Shown: positions 18,011-26,342, counted from the first letter of the stretch. The stretch is 64,000 bases of DNA from RGIG4140 sp045632845 (GCA_045632845.1 JAZQXL010000015.1:124001-188000); one strand, 5' to 3'. Program-made: numbers and translations. The notes: generated from the sequence alone by a model not told the origin.

Positions 18011-18894
18011 TGGCAACAATTACTGAAAAAAGACGCATTACACCAAGAAAGCAAGCTGAACGCAGAGAACGTCCCAAAACAAGGGAAGAAATTATGCTTG
18101 ATTCTTTGTCACCATTGATGACAATTATGGTGCGTGCGGTTAGAAAAGCAGGCCGCAGAATGCTTCGTGACTTTGGTGAAGTTTCGAGTTTGCAAGTTTC
18201 ACGCAAGGGCCCTGGTGATTTTGTTTCCAACGCTGATATGATGGCTGAAAAAACATTGATTGAGCAATTAAGTACGGATAAACCTGATTTTGGTTTTATC
18301 ACTGAAGAAAGTGAACGTATTGAGCCAAAAAATGGGTGTACATATTCATGGATCATTGACCCAATTGATGGTACAACAAACTTTTTGCATGCGCTCCCTT
18401 GTTTTTCAATTTCCGTAGCTGTTATGGAAGGGGACGAAGTTTTGGCCGGTGTTTCTTTTAACCCTGTCACAAATGAAATGTATTATGCAGAAAAAGGTCG
18501 TGGTAGCTTTTTGATGACACCAACAGGCAATGTTCGTTTGCGTGTATCTGGGCGAAATGATTTGAGCTGTTCTTTAATTGGTAGCAATGGTTACAACTCA
18601 ACAAGAAATCGCCAAGTTATTGACAAAGTTATTACAAAGGTTGCTTCTGTTCGTTATAATGGTAGCACAACAATGGCTTTGGCAAGTGTTGCAGCAGGTC
18701 AATATGATGCATACATTGCAACCCGTTTTAAATTGTGGGATATTGCGGTTGGTTATTTGTTGATCAAAGAAGCTGGTGGTTATATTTCAAACTTCAAGGG
18801 TGAACGTGATTTGATGGATATTGTTAATGCACAAGAAATGATCACTTGCAATATGCCATTGAAAGAAACATTCTTAGAATTGATTAACTCATAA
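18010..18894 (+). CDS. suhB: SuhB, inositol-1-monophosphatase family
   Basis: This is a magnesium-dependent phosphatase of the IMPase/FIG superfamily, which hydrolyses inositol phosphates; SuhB homologues also act in rRNA antitermination. It has 294 residues. Metal-binding motifs are intact: ITEESE, WIIDPIDGTTNF around residue 115, and WDIAVGYLLIKEAGG near the C-terminus. A basic N-terminal extension of about 30 residues (rich in Arg/Lys) precedes the domain and is longer than usual. It follows efp with a one-base overlap and ends before a long bidirectional terminator. Confidence 0.92.
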   Translation: MATITEKRRITPRKQAERRERPKTREEIMLDSLSPLMTIMVRAVRKAGRRMLRDFGEVSSLQVSRKGPGDFVSNADMMAEKTLIEQLSTDKPDFGFITEESERIEPKNGCTYSWIIDPIDGTTNFLHALPCFSISVAVMEGDEVLAGVSFNPVTNEMYYAEKGRGSFLMTPTGNVRLRVSGRNDLSCSLIGSNGYNSTRNRQVIDKVITKVASVRYNGSTTMALASVAAGQYDAYIATRFKLWDIAVGYLLIKEAGGYISNFKGERDLMDIVNAQEMITCNMPLKETFLELINS

Positions 18895-18911
18895 TCAAAT
18901 AAAATAAGATT

Positions 18912-18960
18912 ATAAACCCCTCAGAAAGGCAATTTTCTTGACTTTCGAGGGGTTTTGTTT
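18912..18960. terminator. Bidirectional terminator between suhB and the dehydrogenase
   Basis: The long stem AAACCCCTC (18914-18922) with GAGGGGTTT (18947-18955) continues inward as GAAAG with CTTTC. T residues follow on the plus strand and A-rich sequence precedes it for the minus strand. Confidence 0.9.
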
Positions 18961-18977
18961 TGTCTGAAGGGTTTGTT

Positions 18978-19988
18978 TTATTGAACTTCATTTGTGACGT
19001 GGCCATCAAAAAAATTTTGAATGTTTTGAAAGGTTGTTTCATTAATGCGATTGACTGCATCGATGGAGTTGAAAGCAATATGTGGTGTTGCGATGACATT
19101 TTTAAATTGCAGAAGTTTTAAATTTAAAGCGGAATCTAACAAAAAATCTTTATCTTTGAAAAGGTCGTTTATTTCAATATCATCATGAATGAGAAAATCT
19201 TCATTTTCCAAAACATCAAGCCCAGCCCCACCCACAGTTTTGTTTTTAAGGGCGGCATAAAGAGCTTGTGTATCAATTAAGTCCCCTCTGGCAGTGTTAA
19301 TGATAATAACGCCTTTTTTCATTTTTTTGAAAGCTTGTTCATCTAATAGGTGATAATTTTCTTTTGTTGAAGGAATGTGCAAAGAAATGATATCGCTTTT
19401 TTTTAATAATTCATCAATGGATTCAACGTATAAATCTTTAAGTTCATCTTTGGGATAGAGATCATAGGCGATAACTTTCATTTGAAAGCCTTTTGCAATT
19501 TGAATCATATGTTGCCCAATAGAGCCCGTTCCAATAATGCCAATGGTTTTTCCCATTAAGTCAAATCCCATATATTTTTCAATATTCACATTATTGTGGG
19601 CCATACCATTTCTGCCTTGAATGATACGTCTTGTTAAATTTAAAAGAAGACCAAAGGCAAATTCAGCTACAGTTGATTCGCCATATTTTGGCACATTTAA
19701 CACTTTGATGTTTCGTTCGCTACAATAGCTTAAATCAATGTGATTGAATCCTGTTGATCTGGTTGCAATGACTTTGAGGTTTTTAAAAAAATCGAGTTTT
19801 TCATTATTGATTGGTTCTGAATGAACAAACACAGAAATAGCCTCAGTGTCTTTGTAAGGTTCTAATTCTTTCAATGAAATATGGTTGAGAGATTCTTTAA
19901 AGACGATTGGTTGAAAATGAGAGGCGGGATGTGTTTTAATATAATTTGATAAAATTAAATCCCCATTAAAAAATAACACTGGTTTCAT
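18978..19988 (-). CDS. D-2-hydroxyacid dehydrogenase (D-lactate dehydrogenase-like)
   Basis: This is an NAD-dependent D-isomer hydroxyacid dehydrogenase of 336 residues, most like D-lactate dehydrogenases in length. The Rossmann motif GIIGTGSIGQHM is followed by the adenine-binding acidic residue at YDLYP. The catalytic arginine lies in the INTARGDLID signature and the catalytic histidine in ATPHIAFNS. A reaction such as pyruvate + NADH to D-lactate is the best guess; substrate cannot be fixed from sequence alone. The ATG follows AAAAGGAG. It appears to be a single gene. Confidence 0.85.
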   Translation of the reverse strand: MKPVLFFNGDLILSNYIKTHPASHFQPIVFKESLNHISLKELEPYKDTEAISVFVHSEPINNEKLDFFKNLKVIATRSTGFNHIDLSYCSERNIKVLNVPKYGESTVAEFAFGLLLNLTRRIIQGRNGMAHNNVNIEKYMGFDLMGKTIGIIGTGSIGQHMIQIAKGFQMKVIAYDLYPKDELKDLYVESIDELLKKSDIISLHIPSTKENYHLLDEQAFKKMKKGVIIINTARGDLIDTQALYAALKNKTVGGAGLDVLENEDFLIHDDIEINDLFKDKDFLLDSALNLKLLQFKNVIATPHIAFNSIDAVNRINETTFQNIQNFFDGHVTNEVQ

Positions 19989-20051
19989 ATTGGCTCCTTT
20001 TTTTTGTGATAGGAGTAATATGGGTGTTATTTTTAATGAGGCAATATATCT

Positions 20052-20900
20052 TTAATGCTTATGCAATAAATTTAGGATATTTGAAATTGCGTTTTTAAGT
20101 TCTTTTCTGTGAACAACTTGGTCGATCATCCCATGTTCTAGCAAGTAACTTGCTTGTTGGAAGTTGGCAGGTAATTTTTCACGCACAATTTGTTCAATAA
20201 CACGTTTTCCAGCAAAGCCAATGGCTGCGCCAGGTTCAGCAAAGGCAACGTCCCCCAGCATTGCAAAGGAGGCTGTTACCCCACCCATTGTTGGGTCGGA
20301 TAAAACGGTAATGTATGGGAGACGTTTTGCCTTTAACTTTTTAACTGCAATTGTTGTTCTGGCCATTTGCATTAAGGAGAGCATCCCTTCTTGCATTCTA
20401 GCACCACCAGAGGCGGGAACAAGAATAAGGGCAGCTTCTTGCAAAAGGGCAAGTTGAGAGGCTGTTATAATGGCTTCACCTACGGCTGTTCCCATGGATC
20501 CACCCATAAAGGAAAAGTCAAACACCCCAACAACACTTGCGTGGCCACCAATGTGCCCATGAGCAACAACAATGGCATCTTCATGTTTTGTTTTTTTTCT
20601 GGCTTTTTTCAGTCTGTCCGTATATTTTTCAAGATCAACAAACTTGAGAGGATCTTCTTTTACTTTTGGTAATTGAATCAGGGTATACTCCCCTCTATCA
20701 AAGAGCATTTCAAGTCGTTTTAAGACAGGTAAACGAAAATGATGGTCGCAATAGGGGCACACAAAGTCTGCTTTTTCAATTTCAGCGTGAAAAAGCATGG
20801 CGCCACAATCTGGACACCTATCCCAATAATTGTTGGGAATATCTTTTTGCGTAGCTGCTTTTTTAACAGTTGGACGGGTAAGTCTGCTAAGCCAGTTCAT
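20052..20900 (-). CDS. accD: AccD, acetyl-CoA carboxylase carboxyltransferase beta
   Basis: This is the beta subunit of the carboxyltransferase that makes malonyl-CoA for fatty acid synthesis. It has 282 residues. The N-terminal four-cysteine zinc ribbon is CPDCGAMLF ... CPYCDHHFR at residues 29-56. The crotonase-fold carboxyltransferase core follows, with SGGARMQEGMLSLMQMARTT and DPTMGGVTASFAMLGDV. It lies seven bases after ihfB and probably shares its promoter. The alpha subunit gene is not in the window. Confidence 0.96.
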   Translation of the reverse strand: MNWLSRLTRPTVKKAATQKDIPNNYWDRCPDCGAMLFHAEIEKADFVCPYCDHHFRLPVLKRLEMLFDRGEYTLIQLPKVKEDPLKFVDLEKYTDRLKKARKKTKHEDAIVVAHGHIGGHASVVGVFDFSFMGGSMGTAVGEAIITASQLALLQEAALILVPASGGARMQEGMLSLMQMARTTIAVKKLKAKRLPYITVLSDPTMGGVTASFAMLGDVAFAEPGAAIGFAGKRVIEQIVREKLPANFQQASYLLEHGMIDQVVHRKELKNAISNILNLLHKH

Positions 20901-20907
20901 TTAAATC

Positions 20908-21189
20908 CTATTTCTTTTTGTTGAGAGCTTCATTGATTGATTTGCCAGCTTTGAAGAAAGGAACTTTCTTTGAAGCGACATCAACTTTTTCACCTGTTTT
21001 TGGGTTGCGACCAATGCGAGGTTTGCGTTCTCTGACAGAAAGCACACCAAAACCACGTAATTCAACACGGTTGCCTTTAACAAGAGCTTTTGTGATTTCT
21101 CTAAAAACAGTTGAAACGATGTTTTCAGCATCTGTTTTTGTTAAATTTGTTTGTTCTGCTAATTTTGTAACGAGTTCAGATTTAATCAT
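20908..21189 (-). CDS. ihfB: IHF beta subunit / HU-family DNA-bending protein
   Basis: This is a 93-residue member of the HU/IHF family, closest to integration host factor beta by its start (MIKSELVTKLAEQ), the arm VELRGFGVLSVRERKPRIGR and NPKTGEKVDV. The arm proline that intercalates DNA is present in KPRIGR. IHF bends DNA in recombination, replication and regulation. It begins with AAAGGAC before ATG, has a very good promoter upstream, and is followed seven bases later by accD. The IHF beta versus HU call is likely but not certain. Confidence 0.88.
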   Translation of the reverse strand: MIKSELVTKLAEQTNLTKTDAENIVSTVFREITKALVKGNRVELRGFGVLSVRERKPRIGRNPKTGEKVDVASKKVPFFKAGKSINEALNKKK

Positions 21190-21222
21190 TTTTTTGTCCT
21201 TTCATTAAAAAAAACTAAGTGG

Positions 21223-21251
21223 ATTTTAAAAGAAAATATCTTTCCTGTCAA
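21223..21251 (-). promoter_or_regulatory. Promoter of ihfB-accD
   Basis: On the minus strand, TTGACA (21251-21246), a 17-base spacer, and TAAAAT (21228-21223). Confidence 0.85.
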
Positions 21252-21319
21252 GAAAAAAGTCTTAATTTTTTTATGACAAATTTGTTTCAAAGTCTATATG
21301 ATATATAAAGTTAGGGGTT

Positions 21320-22033
21320 TTATTTGAGTTTTCTTTGATGTTTGGGTAATAAACTCCATTTTTCTTCAAATGGTTTATGTGTTTTATAAAACGTATTTGG
21401 GTTTGGGAAAAACCACTGTTCATTAATCCGTTTAGAGCCTTTGATCCGGTTTGATTTTGCTTTTCTCTCTCTAATTTCTTTTGCGCGTTTATAAGAGCGA
21501 TCATTTTTGATGCCTGTAAAGGCGTTTTTGCTTTGAGCAGCCCAAGTGGCATCTAGAAGATACCATTTGTCTTTAATCATAACCGCATTCCAAGCATGCC
21601 CTTGTCCTTCAGAGATACCGGTGATGATTTTTGATTTTAAACCAGCTTTTGAGGCCATGTGCTGATAAAGATCGGCAAAATGCCTGCAAACACCGCTTCT
21701 GATTTTAAAAGTATCATAAGGGGTTTGGCGGGCACAAAGCCCATCTTTACAAACAATTTCTTTTTGATCTCTGGACCATTCGTATTTTGTTTTATATTCA
21801 TAATCATCATATTGAATGTGATAAACAATCCAAGCAAAAATAACACGAGCCTTTAATTCTTCATTTTTTTCAAAAGGTTTAATAAGGTAACTTGTGAGTT
21901 CATCTAAATTGTCATTAAAGTTGGTTGGCACACGATAGGCACGCGCATCCGCTCTGCCATAGGCTCCTTTTGCCCATAGGGGGGATGAAAAAAAACAAGA
22001 AACAACAAAACAAATCAAAATTAAATAACGCAT
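21320..22033 (-). CDS. Exported transglutaminase-like cysteine protein
   Basis: This 237-residue protein has an N-terminal signal peptide (residues 1-21, ending SSPLWA). It carries the transglutaminase/protease-like triad: Cys116 in SGVCRHFADLYQHM, His146 in GQGHAWNAV and Asp161 in WYLLDATW. Such domains act as proteases, peptidases or crosslinkers in the periplasm or on the cell surface. Two further cysteines in VCKDGLCARQ may form a disulfide. The C-terminal tail is basic. It diverges from the gene at 22122. Substrate unknown. Confidence 0.82.
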   Translation of the reverse strand: MRYLILICFVVSCFFSSPLWAKGAYGRADARAYRVPTNFNDNLDELTSYLIKPFEKNEELKARVIFAWIVYHIQYDDYEYKTKYEWSRDQKEIVCKDGLCARQTPYDTFKIRSGVCRHFADLYQHMASKAGLKSKIITGISEGQGHAWNAVMIKDKWYLLDATWAAQSKNAFTGIKNDRSYKRAKEIRERKAKSNRIKGSKRINEQWFFPNPNTFYKTHKPFEEKWSLLPKHQRKLK

Positions 22034-22121
22034 AATTTATTATATCACATTTTAAAAAGAGGTGTAAACTTTTTATTGTGGGAAGCGTAAAAATATGATA
22101 CAATCTTGTCAGGAGGAATGG

Positions 22122-22670
22122 ATGGCAAAAAAAATTCATAAAGTTGAATATTATCAACTGAAACTACCTTTTTTGTTTGATATGGTTTGCAAAGACAAGC
22201 GGGTATATAATGTTAAAATGACCTTTTTATACAGCTATCCTGCACGGGCAGAAGGGGCATTGAGGCCCTCTGTTTTTGCGCAAAAGCCTGAAGTTTTAAG
22301 AATGCATTATTTCGCTACCAGAGCATTGACAGCTTTTTTAAAAGAATATCGACATATTGATTTTCCAATTGAGTGGCAAGAATACTTTCCTCAAAAGCAA
22401 AAAAAAATATTAAATAGACCATATCCATACGCGAGTGATGAACAAATTAAAAGATACATCTCTGACACACAAAGTGATATGTTAAGAGGGTATATCATAA
22501 GAGAAGGGGGCATTGTCAAAGAGCGTTTGGATTATTTGTTAAAAGATTTAAAGATCAATATGTGGAAGTTTTTTATTGAAAGTTGCACACCGCAAAAACG
22601 TGTAAGCCATGTTCCTAAAAATAAAGTGTTGAGATTATATACGGATTTGAGAACACATTTAAGAGATTAA
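22122..22670 (+). CDS. Conserved-looking hypothetical protein
   Basis: This is a 182-residue soluble protein that I do not recognise. The start is fixed by AGGAGG five bases before the ATG at 22122 (MAKKIHKVEYYQLKLPFLFD). It is rich in aromatic and basic residues, without signal peptide or membrane segment. It lies just upstream of lolC with a 68-base gap. Codon use resembles the neighbours, and the strong ribosome site argues that it is a true gene. Confidence 0.65.
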   Translation: MAKKIHKVEYYQLKLPFLFDMVCKDKRVYNVKMTFLYSYPARAEGALRPSVFAQKPEVLRMHYFATRALTAFLKEYRHIDFPIEWQEYFPQKQKKILNRPYPYASDEQIKRYISDTQSDMLRGYIIREGGIVKERLDYLLKDLKINMWKFFIESCTPQKRVSHVPKNKVLRLYTDLRTHLRD

Positions 22671-22738
22671 TTTAAAACTTGATTTTTCTCAAAAAGTTTT
22701 GTAACTTCTGATTATATTTTTTTTAAAGGGGTTTATGA

Positions 22739-23983
22739 ATGTTTTCAAAAACTGAAAGAATGCTTTCTTTTCGCTACTTAAAATCAAGAAAAAGAACAGG
22801 TTTTGTTTCTGTTATTGCGGGTTTTTCTTTTTTAGGAATTATGCTTGGTGTGGCAACACTCATTATTGTAATGAGTGTGATGAATGGGTTTAAAGAAGAG
22901 CTTTTAAGCCGTGTTCTAGGTATTAATGGGCAGTTGGGGGTTTATCCCTCTTACGGGCCATATTTAGCTGATGGGGAAGAAAAGGTAAAAACAATGCAAT
23001 CTCTTCAAGATATTTTGCATGTGGTCCCTGTGGTTGATGGGCAGGTTATGCTCTCTTCTGATATGGCATCAGCTGGCGTTATGGTTAGAGGTATGCGCCT
23101 TGAAGATTTTAAAAAACGACCCTTATTAGGTGGTAAATACAACGGCCTTGATATCAATGAGTTTTTGGATAGTCAAGTTATTTTGGGTCACCGCTTGGCA
23201 AGGCGTCTTGGCGTTCGGGCAGGGGATCAAGTTTCTTTGGTTTCTCCTAAGGGGAATGTCACAGCCTTTGGTACTATTCCAAAAATGAAGGCTTACACCG
23301 TTCTTGGCACATTTGATAGTGGTATGAGTGAATATGATGGCAATTTTCTTTTTATGCCACTGGATGAGGCAAAAAAATTCTTTATGACAGGGGGTAAAGT
23401 TTCTCATTTAGAGGTTTTTACCGCTGACGGGGCTGATTATCAAAAAATTGCAGAACAAGCGTTTTCAAAAATTGGTCGAGATGCGCAAATTCATGATTGG
23501 CGCTATACAAATCAAGCCTTTTTTAATGCGATTGAAGTTGAAAGAAATGTTATGTTTTTGATTTTGACATTGATTATTATCGTTGCTGCATTTAATATGA
23601 TTTCTGGTCTTATTATGCTTGTGCAAGATAAAACAAAAGATATTGCCGTTTTGCGCACAATGGGTATGAGCAGGGGCGCAATTCAACGGATCTTTTTAAT
23701 GTCTGGTTTAACAGTCGGTGTTGTTGGCACATTAGCAGGTTTTGCTTTGGGTTTGTTGTTCTGTGAAAATATTGATGCAATTAAAACGTTTTTAGAAGGG
23801 TTATCTGGCAGAGAACTTTTTTCTGCTGAGATTTATTTTCTTTCTCACTTGCCTGCAAAAGTTGAAATGAAAGAAGTTTTTATGGTTGTTGTTATGAGTT
23901 TAGCGTTATCTTTACTTGCAACACTTTATCCTTCTTATAAAGCAAGCAAAACAGATCCTGTGGAGGCATTGAGATATGAGTAA
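22739..23983 (+). CDS. lolC: LolC/LolE-type lipoprotein-releasing permease
   Basis: This is an inner-membrane permease of the LolCDE system, which extracts outer-membrane lipoproteins from the inner membrane and passes them to LolA. It has 414 residues, one N-terminal transmembrane helix (about 22-45), a large periplasmic domain, and three C-terminal helices with the FtsX-like permease fold (FNMISGLIMLVQDKTKDIAVLRTMGMSRG). Alphaproteobacteria usually have a single fused LolC/E-type permease, as here. It overlaps lolD by eight bases. Confidence 0.92.
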   Translation: MFSKTERMLSFRYLKSRKRTGFVSVIAGFSFLGIMLGVATLIIVMSVMNGFKEELLSRVLGINGQLGVYPSYGPYLADGEEKVKTMQSLQDILHVVPVVDGQVMLSSDMASAGVMVRGMRLEDFKKRPLLGGKYNGLDINEFLDSQVILGHRLARRLGVRAGDQVSLVSPKGNVTAFGTIPKMKAYTVLGTFDSGMSEYDGNFLFMPLDEAKKFFMTGGKVSHLEVFTADGADYQKIAEQAFSKIGRDAQIHDWRYTNQAFFNAIEVERNVMFLILTLIIIVAAFNMISGLIMLVQDKTKDIAVLRTMGMSRGAIQRIFLMSGLTVGVVGTLAGFALGLLFCENIDAIKTFLEGLSGRELFSAEIYFLSHLPAKVEMKEVFMVVVMSLALSLLATLYPSYKASKTDPVEALRYE

Positions 23984-24665
23984 TCCTTTTTTAGAATTAA
24001 AACACGTCAGCCGTTTTTATGGGGATAAAGAAACCCGTTTAGAAGTTTTAAAAGATGTTAATTTTACCCTTCAAAAAGGGGAAATAACAGCGCTTGTTGG
24101 GCCTTCTGGTTCAGGTAAGTCAACCCTTTTGCATATTGCTGGGTTGTTAGATACGCCCTCAGGCGGGCAAATTTTTGTAAATGGGGTTGATGTTTCTCAC
24201 TCATCGGATAAAGAAAGAACCTTGTTGAGAAGAAAGACCATTGGTTTTGTTTATCAATCTCATTTGTTGTTGCCTGATTTTAACGCGCTTGAAAATGTGA
24301 TGTTACCACAGCTGATTGATGGAAAAAGCACAAAACTCGCCCGAAAAAGGGCTGAAGAGTTGTTGGATTTGGTTGGTTTAAAACACCGAATGAAACACCG
24401 CTCTGGTCAACTTTCTGGTGGGGAGCAACAACGTGTTGCGATTGCAAGAGCTTTGGCTAACGAGCCCTCCATTTTGTTGGCAGATGAACCAACAGGAAAT
24501 TTGGACCCTTTTACAGCTGAAGGGGTTTTTCAAACGCTTTTAAGTTTAGTAAAAGAGACAAAATTATCAGCATTAATTGCCACACATAACCCAGATTTAG
24601 CGCTTCAAATGGACAAGCAAATCAGAGTTGAAGCAGGTGTCATTAAAGAGGGGTTATATTCATAG
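23976..24665 (+). CDS. lolD: LolD, lipoprotein-releasing ATPase
   Basis: This is the ABC ATPase that powers LolC. It has 229 residues with Walker A GPSGSGKST, the Q-loop VYQSHLLLPDFNALENV, signature LSGGEQQRVAIARAL and Walker B ILLADEPTGNLD, plus the switch histidine in IATHNPDL. All motifs are intact. Its start lies within the end of lolC. No clear terminator follows; a small perfect hairpin (GACAAAA/TTTTGTC) near 24690 lacks a T-run. Confidence 0.94.
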   Translation: MSNPFLELKHVSRFYGDKETRLEVLKDVNFTLQKGEITALVGPSGSGKSTLLHIAGLLDTPSGGQIFVNGVDVSHSSDKERTLLRRKTIGFVYQSHLLLPDFNALENVMLPQLIDGKSTKLARKRAEELLDLVGLKHRMKHRSGQLSGGEQQRVAIARALANEPSILLADEPTGNLDPFTAEGVFQTLLSLVKETKLSALIATHNPDLALQMDKQIRVEAGVIKEGLYS

Positions 24666-24809
24666 TTTATAGGGGATAACTTTTCTGGACAAAATTGTTT
24701 TGTCTAAAAAACAGAGGCTTATTTTATGTTAAAGTTAAACTTTAAGAGTTTTTGTTTACTAATTGGAATATTTAGCTTTTCTTGTTCGTTTTATTCGTGC
24801 GAGGGGTAG

Positions 24810-24986
24810 AGTTTCCTGCGGTTTGCCTATTTAAGGGTGAAAGATGAAATCAAAACAATTGAAGCCTGTTTAAATTCAATTGATGGTGTTTTTGATCGCA
24901 TTGTTATTATTCATTCAAATGAAAAGGACGATGGTTCTATTGCATTTATGAACGAGAGGTGTCAACAAAGATCTTCTTGTCAAATT
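24810..24986 (+). pseudogene. Glycosyltransferase-like fragment, no start, truncated by repeat
   Basis: An open frame without a start codon encodes about 59 residues resembling the N-terminus of a family-2-type glycosyltransferase (LRFAYLRVKDEIKTIEACL ... DGVFDRIVIIHSNEKDDGS). A TAG stop lies directly upstream. The frame runs at 24987 into the first tRNA-derived repeat unit and stops at 25010. The rest of the gene is absent, so it is probably debris left by a rearrangement at this site. Stretch 24666-24809 shows no gene. The family call rests on pattern alone. Confidence 0.5.
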
Positions 24987-25176
24987 TTGGTAGCTAAAGA
25001 GGGGTTATAACCCTCGGGCACATGACTGCGTAAAGCAATGAACCACTTTGAAACAAGGCGGTGAGCCGAAGTTGAAAAGATGGTGGAATTGAGATTCCTC
25101 CCTTTACCTCTATAGCTATTTACTTGATACGCAAAATAAAAAAAAAGACCTTGTATTTTTACAAAGCCTTTTCTAA
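24987..25176 (-). repeat. tRNA-Met-associated repeat unit A
   Basis: This 190-base unit begins (plus-strand left end) with TTGGTAGC, the reverse complement of the tRNA-Met 3' end including CCA. A degenerate T-arm with GAGGG/CCCTC stem follows. Then come TGCGTAAAG, CAATGAACC, a segment ending GGTGGAATT, and a terminator-like hairpin with a nine-base A/T run. Unit B and the real tRNA-Met follow in tandem and the same orientation. Relative to tRNA-Met it lies downstream of the gene. Confidence 0.75.
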
Positions 25177-25401
25177 TTGGTAGCTAAAGAGGGGTTAGAC
25201 CCCTCAGGCACATGACTGCGTAAAGAAAAACAGTTTGGGGAACTGTTTTTCTGCGTAAAGCAATGAACCACTTTGAAACAAGGCGGTGAGCCGAAGTTGA
25301 AAAGATGGTGGAATTGAGATTTCCCTCTTTACCTCTATAGCTATTTACTTGATACGCAAAATAAAAAAAAAGACCTTGTATTTTTACAAAGCCTTTTCTA
25401 A
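25177..25401 (-). repeat. tRNA-Met-associated repeat unit B
   Basis: A second copy of unit A, nearly identical but 35 bases longer. The extra part is a hairpin (AAAAACAGTT / AACTGTTTTT, loop TGGGG) lying between two copies of TGCGTAAAG, where unit A has only one copy. It abuts the 3' end of tRNA-Met at 25403. The pseudo tRNA end at its left (TTGGTAGC, GAGGGG/CCCCTC) aligns with the true tRNA 3' half. Confidence 0.78.
25363..25397 (-). terminator. Terminator downstream of tRNA-Met
   Basis: On the minus strand, the stem AAGGCTTTGT (25395-25386) pairs with ACAAGGTCTT (25379-25370), using G-U pairs, and then a T-run of about eight. The same hairpin is present in unit A at about 25138-25172. Confidence 0.75.
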
Positions 25402-25402
25402 T

Positions 25403-25478
25403 TGGTAGCGGAAGAGGGGATCGAACCCCCGACACATGGATTATGATTCCACCGCTCTACCATCTGAGCTATTCCGCC
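25403..25478 (-). tRNA. tRNA-Met (CAT), elongator type
   Basis: A complete cloverleaf of 76 bases. The acceptor GGCGGAA pairs with TTCCGCT (first pair G-U). The D-arm is AGCTCAGATGGTAGAGC. The anticodon stem GTGGA/TCCAT encloses loop ATCATAA with anticodon CAT. The T-arm is GGGGGTTCGATCCCC (G-C stem), and CCA is encoded. GAATCATAATCC and GTGTC resemble elongator rather than initiator tRNA-Met; a CAT anticodon could also be tRNA-Ile2 if modified. Confidence 0.93.
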
Positions 25479-25549
25479 ATCGTCGATATGATACTTATAG
25501 CGCCAAAAAATATAAATGTCAATAAAAAATATCAAAAAAAATGAAAAAA

Positions 25550-25578
25550 TATTGCTTTTTGTTAAAATTTATTATAAT
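25550..25578 (+). promoter_or_regulatory. Possible promoter of the alpha/beta hydrolase
   Basis: A perfect TATAAT at 25573-25578 lies 47 bases before the ATG. The -35 box is weak (TATTGC at 25550-25555 with a 17-base spacer). Confidence 0.45.
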
Positions 25579-25624
25579 ATACTCAAAAATAAACAATATT
25601 AACACAACCAACCGGGGGTTTATT

Positions 25625-26326
25625 ATGGCAGAAGTATTTTTTAATGGTGCAGCAGGTAGATTAGAAGGTCGTTTTCACAAGTCTGAAAATCCACGTGCAC
25701 CACTTGTTTTGGTTTTACATCCGCACCCAGCACAAGGTGGCACAATGAACAATCGTGTTACATATGCAATGTTCCAAGCTTTTGTGAATATGGGGTTTTC
25801 TGTTCTTCGTTTTAATTATCGTGGCGTGGGGAACTCTCAAGGGGTGATTGATGGAACAGGTGTTGGTGAATTGGCTGATGCAATCATTGCTTTAGACTGG
25901 TTGCAAAACATTGATTCAGAATCAAATGTTTGTTGGATTGCAGGGTATTCCTTTGGCTCTTGGATTGCGGCACAATTATTGATGCGTCGTCCTGAAATCA
26001 AAGGTTTTGTTTTTGTATCACCACCAACAAATGCTTATCAATTTGACTTTTTAACACCTTGTCCATCTTCTGGTTTGATTATTCAAGGGGCAAAAGATAG
26101 TTTGATTTCTGAACCTTCAGTTGCTATGTTGGCTGAACAACTTTCAAACCATCGTTATTTGCATGTTGAATATCGTGTTGTGCCAGAAGGGGATCACGTT
26201 TATTCCAAAACTTTAAAAGATGTTCATGATATCATCACGGATGCTGTTCCTGACATTATGGCTCGTCGTCCAAAACGTGCACTTAAGAAGGCAAAAAAAG
26301 CAATCGTTCCAAATGATGATTATTAA
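25625..26326 (+). CDS. Alpha/beta hydrolase
   Basis: This is a 233-residue cytoplasmic alpha/beta hydrolase. It shows the LHPHPAQGGTMNN oxyanion-region motif typical of a conserved proteobacterial esterase-like family, the nucleophile elbow GYSFGS, and the catalytic histidine in EGDHVYS. The acidic residue is probably in IIQGAKDSL. The start at 25625 follows GGGGG; an upstream in-frame ATG would add an unlikely AT-rich 28-residue extension overlapping the promoter. The C-terminal tail is Lys/Arg-rich. Substrate unknown. A terminator follows. Confidence 0.85.
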   Translation: MAEVFFNGAAGRLEGRFHKSENPRAPLVLVLHPHPAQGGTMNNRVTYAMFQAFVNMGFSVLRFNYRGVGNSQGVIDGTGVGELADAIIALDWLQNIDSESNVCWIAGYSFGSWIAAQLLMRRPEIKGFVFVSPPTNAYQFDFLTPCPSSGLIIQGAKDSLISEPSVAMLAEQLSNHRYLHVEYRVVPEGDHVYSKTLKDVHDIITDAVPDIMARRPKRALKKAKKAIVPNDDY

Positions 26327-26342
26327 TTTTTGATTTGATTTT

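Noticed and set aside
22118..22141. ATG at 22118 as start of the hypothetical gene
   Set aside because: That frame stops after seven codons; the ATG at 22122 has the better spacing from AGGAGG and a long frame.
24690..24712. Perfect small hairpin after lolD as a terminator
   Set aside because: The stem GACAAAA/TTTTGTC is followed by A residues rather than T on both strands.
24987..25401. The tandem repeats behind tRNA-Met as a CRISPR array
   Set aside because: Only two long units (190 and 225 bases) with no short repeat-spacer periodicity, and no cas genes in the window.
25184..25435. An 83-codon frame on the minus strand across repeat unit B and tRNA-Met
   Set aside because: It reads through the tRNA 3' end and a terminator hairpin and consists of repeat sequence; not a gene.
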